From CAWHMN01 sp051001135 (GTDB lineage: Bacteria; Acidobacteriota; Terriglobia; Terriglobales; Acidobacteriaceae): a stretch of 44,952 bases of DNA. The notes under the pieces are model-generated. The model had not been told where the DNA came from and made no database searches. It saw only the letters and a program-made list of their open reading frames with translations. Made by a program: the position numbers and the translations under genes. The DNA is taken from positions 1 through 44,952 of the forward strand of contig JBPCNO010000099.1 in the NCBI GenBank assembly GCA_051001135.1, given 5' to 3'. Shown here piece after piece: positions 41,316 to 44,952 of this stretch (position 1 is the first letter of the stretch; each line of letters begins with the position of its first letter).

Positions 41316-44300
41316 ATGAGTCGACAGATCTTCTACGATCCGCAGCGGCGACGCTGGAAGCGCTTCAGGCGCATTCTGGACGGGATGGCTGTCGTCTCCA
41401 CATTGCTGCTGGTGGCCTTTTTCCTGAACGTCATTCATAAAGAAGAGCTGCCGGAGCTGTTGCTGCCGCATCCGAAGCGCAACTACAGAGCGCTGAAGTT
41501 TCGCCAGCCCTCGGAGCTCAGGCCGAGGGCCGGGCTGCGCCCTGCGCGCCGCAAGACGACCCGCCGCCCGTCAGAGATACCGCTGAACACGGGGGAGGGG
41601 CTGCGCGCCGCCTACTATGTGGACGACGACCCGGGAAGCTATTCTTCGCTGAAGGCGCACGTCCACCAGATAGATATCCTGTTCCCGGAGTGGCTGCATG
41701 TGACGGATGCGGCTGGGACGCTCCAGGGGGCGGTGACGACACAGTTTCCCGCTCATACTTACAACGTCGTGGACGCAAACGGCACCGTGCACGGAGTGGA
41801 TCCGCAGGACAAGATACGGCGCGTCCTCGTAGCGGCGCATGAAGACACGGAGATCTTCCCCCTGCTGCAGAACTATAACGTGCTGACCCAGACCTGGGAC
41901 CATACGGTGGGCGGCATGCTCAACAACCCGGCCGCTCGTCAGCATCTTGAGGCGCAGCTCGCCGCCTTCTTCAAGGCGAATCCTGGCTACCGCGGACTCT
42001 CGATGGATCTTGAAGACCTGCCGGACGATGCCCTGGACGGCTACCACACGCTCATCGCAGAGGTGGGCGCGCAACTGCACGCCAGCGGCCTGCGTTTGTA
42101 TGTGAACACCGGCGTCTCAGCGGACGACAACGAACTGAGCCTGCTGGCACGCAATACGGACGGCATTGTGCTGATGAACTACGACCAGCATGAGACCGGC
42201 AGCGGGCCGGGGCCGATCGCATCGCAGGACTGGTTCGAGGCGAACCTCCGGCGGGTGCTGAAGGTGGTTCCCAAGCAGAAGCTGATCTGCGCGGTGGGCA
42301 ACTACGCTTACAACTGGACAGTGCCGATGCCGGTCAAGGGCCATCCATCGAGCAAGGTGCTGAATGTCGATGATCTGTCGGTGCAGGATGCGTGGGAGCA
42401 GGCGGTGGACGCAGGCGCCGACGTCCATCTGCAAGGCGATGAGCTGAACCCGCACTTCGCCTATGACGACGAGGATGAACACGTGCGGCACCAGGTGTGG
42501 CTGCTGGATGGTGTGACGGTGCTGAACGAGATGCGCGCCGCGCGCGCGATGGGTCTGGAGACCTTCGCGCTGTGGCGTCTGGGGGAAGAAGATCAGTCTG
42601 TGTGGAGCGTGTGGGACCACCCCAGCAATCCCGGCGCTCCGGCTCTGCTGCAGAAGATTCCCGCCGGCGCCGACATCAACACGGAAGGTGAAGGAGACAT
42701 TCTGCGGGTGACGGGGGTGCCGCACGCGGGCTCGCGCACCATCAACATGGATGCGAATAACGAGACCATCACCGATGAAAATATGGTGACGTATCCGCAG
42801 CCCTACACGGTGCAGTACTACGGCTACTATCCGGACAAGGTGGCGATCACCTTTGACGATGGACCCGATCCGAAGTGGACGCCCAAGGTTCTGGATGTGC
42901 TGAAGAAGAAGGGCGTGAAGGCGGCGTTCATGGTGATCGGCGAGCAGGCCCAGGATAATGTGGGTCTGCTGCGGCGTTATGTGCGCGAGGGGCATGAGAT
43001 AGGCAACCATACCTTCACCCATCCGGACATTAGCGATATCTCTCCGCGCCAACTGATGCTCGAACTGAACCTGACGGAGCGGCTGTTTGCCAGCAAGCTG
43101 GGAGTTAAGCCGCTCTACTTCCGTCCGCCGTACTCGATCGATCAGCAGCCGGATACCAACGACCAGGCCGCGCCCGCGTATCGCATCCAGCAGATGGGCT
43201 ATGTGATTGTCGGCGACCAGATCGATACCGACGATTGGAACGAGCATCCGCGCAGGACGCCGCAGGAGATCACCGATAGCGTGATGGAGCAACTGACGCG
43301 GATGAAGACCAAGCCGCAGTTCCGCGGCTCGATCATTCTGATGCACGACGGCGGCGGCGACCGCTCGGCCACGGTGGCGGCGTTGCCGTTGATGATCGAC
43401 ACATTGCGGGCAAAGGGATATCAGATCGTTCCCGTGTCCGCGCTGATGGGCCGCACCACGGCGGAGGTGATGCCGCCGCTCACGCCGAACCAGAAATGGC
43501 AGGCGCGCGTCGATTCCGTTGCCTTCTTCTTCTTCGCTTTCTTCGGCCGCTTTGTGGTGACGGTGTTCTTCGTGGGCGACGTGCTGATGAGCGCGCGCCT
43601 GCTGGTGGTGGGGCTGTTTGCACTGATCGATCGGCTGCGGACACGCAGGACGCCAGTGGCGCCCGGCGGTTTCGAGCCGCGGGTGGCGGTGCTGATTCCG
43701 GCGTACAACGAAGAGAAGGTGATCGTGCGGACGATCCGTTCGGTGCTGAACTCGGACTACGCCAATCTGCACGCCATCGTGATCGATGATGGATCGACGG
43801 ATCGGACGTATGAAGTCGCGCGCGATGCCTATGCCGACGAGATTGCAGCGGGACGCCTGCAGGTTCTGCACAAGGAGAATGCGGGAAAAGCGGAGGCGCT
43901 GAACTTCGCGGTCGAGCAGATCGATGAGGACTACTACGTCGGCATCGACGCCGACACTGTGATCGCATCTGACGCGGTCACCAGGCTGATGTGCCACTTC
44001 GCCGATCCTGAGATCGGCGCCGTTGCGGGCAACGCCAAGGTGGGCAACCGGGTGAATCTGTGGACGCGCTGGCAGGCTCTGGAGTACATCACAAGTCAGA
44101 ACTTCGAGCGCCGCGCGCTCGACCTGTTCGATGTGGTGACCGTGGTGCCGGGAGCGATCGGCGCGTGGCGCACGAGCGCAGTGCGCACGGGCGGCGGGTA
44201 TCCGGCAAATACGGTCGCGGAGGACGCGGACCTGACGATGAACCTGCTGCAGCAGGGCTACAAGGTGATCTACGAGGATCGCGCACTGGCCTTTACCGAG

Positions 44301-44831
44301 GCGCCGGTGAATGCCAGCGGGCTGATGCGGCAGCGCTTCCGCTGGTCGTTCGGCACGCTGCAGGCGATCTTCAAACACAAGCAGGCCTTCCGCAACAACC
44401 GTGCGATGGGATTCTTCGCGCTGCCAAATATTCTGATCTTCCAACTGCTGTTGCCGCTGGTCTCGCCATTCATCGATCTGTTCTTTGTGGCCGGGACGAT
44501 TCACTATCTGGTCGATCGCCACTTCCATCCGGAGGCGGCAAGCGCGGCCAGCTTTCAGAAACTGCTCGCCTACTTCCTCACCTTCCTGGTGATCGACTTC
44601 GTGACCTCGGCGCTGGCGTTTTCGCTGGAACGGCGTCACCCGGCGAACCGCGGCGATGGATGGCTGCTGTTCCATATATGGCTGCAGCGCTTTGCCTACC
44701 GGCAGGTGTTTTCGGTTGTGCTGTTCAAGACGATGAAGCGCGCGCTCGATGGACGGCCGTTCAACTGGGACAAGCTGGAGCGCACGGCGCAGATGTCCAA
44801 GCAGACGGACCGGATCACCGCGACGAGCTAA
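41316..44831 (+). CDS. Tripartite membrane protein: GH18-like + NodB polysaccharide deacetylase + GT2 glycosyltransferase (1171 aa)
   Basis: Residues 22-40 are a membrane helix. About 95-450 resemble a GH18-type domain: GLSMDLED (227-234) carries the last Asp231 and Glu233 of the DxxDxDxE motif, and VLMNYDQH (285-292) fits the family. About 505-715 are a NodB deacetylase: ITFDDGPDP (511-519), NHTFTHPD (564-571; His565, His569), YFRPPYS (601-607), DTDDWN and LMHDGG (675-680). Helices near 734-772 lead to a processive GT2: IPAYNEE (794-800), DDGSTD (824-829), IDADT (877-881), AEDADLTM and QRFRW (1006-1010). More helices follow (1033-1065, 1083-1104). The GT2 resembles PgaC/hyaluronan-type synthases, so a role making and trimming a beta-linked amino-sugar polymer is inferred. 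No strong ribosome site precedes ATG 41316. Confidence 0.88.
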   Translation: MSRQIFYDPQRRRWKRFRRILDGMAVVSTLLLVAFFLNVIHKEELPELLLPHPKRNYRALKFRQPSELRPRAGLRPARRKTTRRPSEIPLNTGEGLRAAYYVDDDPGSYSSLKAHVHQIDILFPEWLHVTDAAGTLQGAVTTQFPAHTYNVVDANGTVHGVDPQDKIRRVLVAAHEDTEIFPLLQNYNVLTQTWDHTVGGMLNNPAARQHLEAQLAAFFKANPGYRGLSMDLEDLPDDALDGYHTLIAEVGAQLHASGLRLYVNTGVSADDNELSLLARNTDGIVLMNYDQHETGSGPGPIASQDWFEANLRRVLKVVPKQKLICAVGNYAYNWTVPMPVKGHPSSKVLNVDDLSVQDAWEQAVDAGADVHLQGDELNPHFAYDDEDEHVRHQVWLLDGVTVLNEMRAARAMGLETFALWRLGEEDQSVWSVWDHPSNPGAPALLQKIPAGADINTEGEGDILRVTGVPHAGSRTINMDANNETITDENMVTYPQPYTVQYYGYYPDKVAITFDDGPDPKWTPKVLDVLKKKGVKAAFMVIGEQAQDNVGLLRRYVREGHEIGNHTFTHPDISDISPRQLMLELNLTERLFASKLGVKPLYFRPPYSIDQQPDTNDQAAPAYRIQQMGYVIVGDQIDTDDWNEHPRRTPQEITDSVMEQLTRMKTKPQFRGSIILMHDGGGDRSATVAALPLMIDTLRAKGYQIVPVSALMGRTTAEVMPPLTPNQKWQARVDSVAFFFFAFFGRFVVTVFFVGDVLMSARLLVVGLFALIDRLRTRRTPVAPGGFEPRVAVLIPAYNEEKVIVRTIRSVLNSDYANLHAIVIDDGSTDRTYEVARDAYADEIAAGRLQVLHKENAGKAEALNFAVEQIDEDYYVGIDADTVIASDAVTRLMCHFADPEIGAVAGNAKVGNRVNLWTRWQALEYITSQNFERRALDLFDVVTVVPGAIGAWRTSAVRTGGGYPANTVAEDADLTMNLLQQGYKVIYEDRALAFTEAPVNASGLMRQRFRWSFGTLQAIFKHKQAFRNNRAMGFFALPNILIFQLLLPLVSPFIDLFFVAGTIHYLVDRHFHPEAASAASFQKLLAYFLTFLVIDFVTSALAFSLERRHPANRGDGWLLFHIWLQRFAYRQVFSVVLFKTMKRALDGRPFNWDKLERTAQMSKQTDRITATS

Positions 44832-44835
44832 ACGA

Positions 44836-44925
44836 CTACCGGCTGAAAGCCGGTAGGTTGAATTGCGACTGAAAGTCGCCTGATTGCGGCTGAAGCCGCC
44901 TGCAAGGCTTCCGGCTGAGAGCCGG
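44836..44925. repeat. Four tandem short hairpins with CTGAAAG-type loops
   Basis: Four stem-loops follow the stop codon closely: CTACCGGCT GAA AGCCGGTAG (44836-44856), GCGACT GAA AGTCGC (44865-44879), GCGGC TGAA GCCGC (44886-44899) and CCGGCT GAG AGCCGG (44911-44925). Stem sequences differ but pair perfectly, while the loops are nearly constant. They may stabilise or terminate the transcript, or form a repeat array that continues past the window. Confidence 0.85.
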
Positions 44926-44952
44926 CTTAAGGCTCGGTGGGCGCGGTGATTT

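Noticed and set aside
42117..44675. An 852-codon open frame on the minus strand opposite the tripartite gene
   Set aside because: The plus-strand frame has complete catalytic motifs of three families. The antisense product is rich in Arg, His and Gln with no recognisable domain, as expected for GC-rich antisense shadow frames.

Overview
The window is 45 kb of GC-rich, gene-dense chromosome, most likely from an Acidobacteriota of the Acidobacteriaceae type (Terriglobus, Granulicella or Edaphobacter relatives). The evidence is a VWFA-related protein of the TIGR03436 type, a TonB-dependent receptor with an N-terminal carboxypeptidase-regulatory-like domain, a winged-helix regulator fused through one membrane helix to a TolB/WD40-like propeller, an atp operon lacking atpB and atpE, and palindromic CCCACCC...GGGGCACCCG repeats between genes. 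I see no tRNA, rRNA, CRISPR, transposase, integrase or phage gene. The assignment comes from recognised families only.

Layout. 1-448: 120-bp direct repeats, a bidirectional terminator and an 18-bp duplication. 449-2320 (-): two tandem exported ferritin-like proteins. 2673-3974 (+): SH3-type lipoprotein. 4161-5375 (-): DegT/DnrJ-type PLP aminotransferase. 5655-7430 (+): hfq-hflX. 7695-12082 (-): TonB-dependent receptor, then the VWFA-related protein. 12419-19216 (+): atpF-atpF2-atpH-atpA-atpG-atpD-atpC. 19392-20198 (-): methyltransferase. 20408-24776 (+): CocE/NonD-type hydrolase, PP2C phosphatase and MFS transporter. 24877-25398 (-): small HELGH protein, divergent from the winged-helix/propeller regulator (25603-27747, +). 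28136-31855 (+): 3-hydroxyacyl-CoA dehydrogenase, APH-like kinase, MBL-fold hydrolase and a small membrane protein. 32027-35178 (-): PafA-like alkaline phosphatase coupled to pyrD. 35361-39542 (+): cytochrome P460-like protein, DUF4239-like membrane protein, serS, a one-helix membrane protein and a LolA-like protein. 39634-41061 (-): GT39/ArnT-like glycosyltransferase. 41316-44831 (+): a 1171-residue GH18-like/NodB/GT2 fusion, followed by four tandem hairpins.

How the genes work together. The atp block supplies all of F1 plus two b-type stalk subunits; the a and c subunits must be encoded elsewhere. hfq-hflX is the classical RNA-chaperone/ribosome-rescue GTPase pair. pyrD overlaps the upstream phosphatase gene by 4 bp. 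The final gene joins glycan synthesis, deacetylation and a probable glycan-cleaving domain in one membrane protein, an arrangement comparable to PgaC plus PgaB of the poly-GlcNAc system.

The most interesting signals are (i) that tripartite glycan protein; (ii) palindromic repeats in five of the six convergent intergenic regions and in none of the divergent ones as a full copy; (iii) atp subunits with unusual extensions (gamma, beta, second b) and a repeat inside the operon; and (iv) a glycosyltransferase gene bracketed by direct copies of a hairpin repeat, one of which supplies its stop codon.
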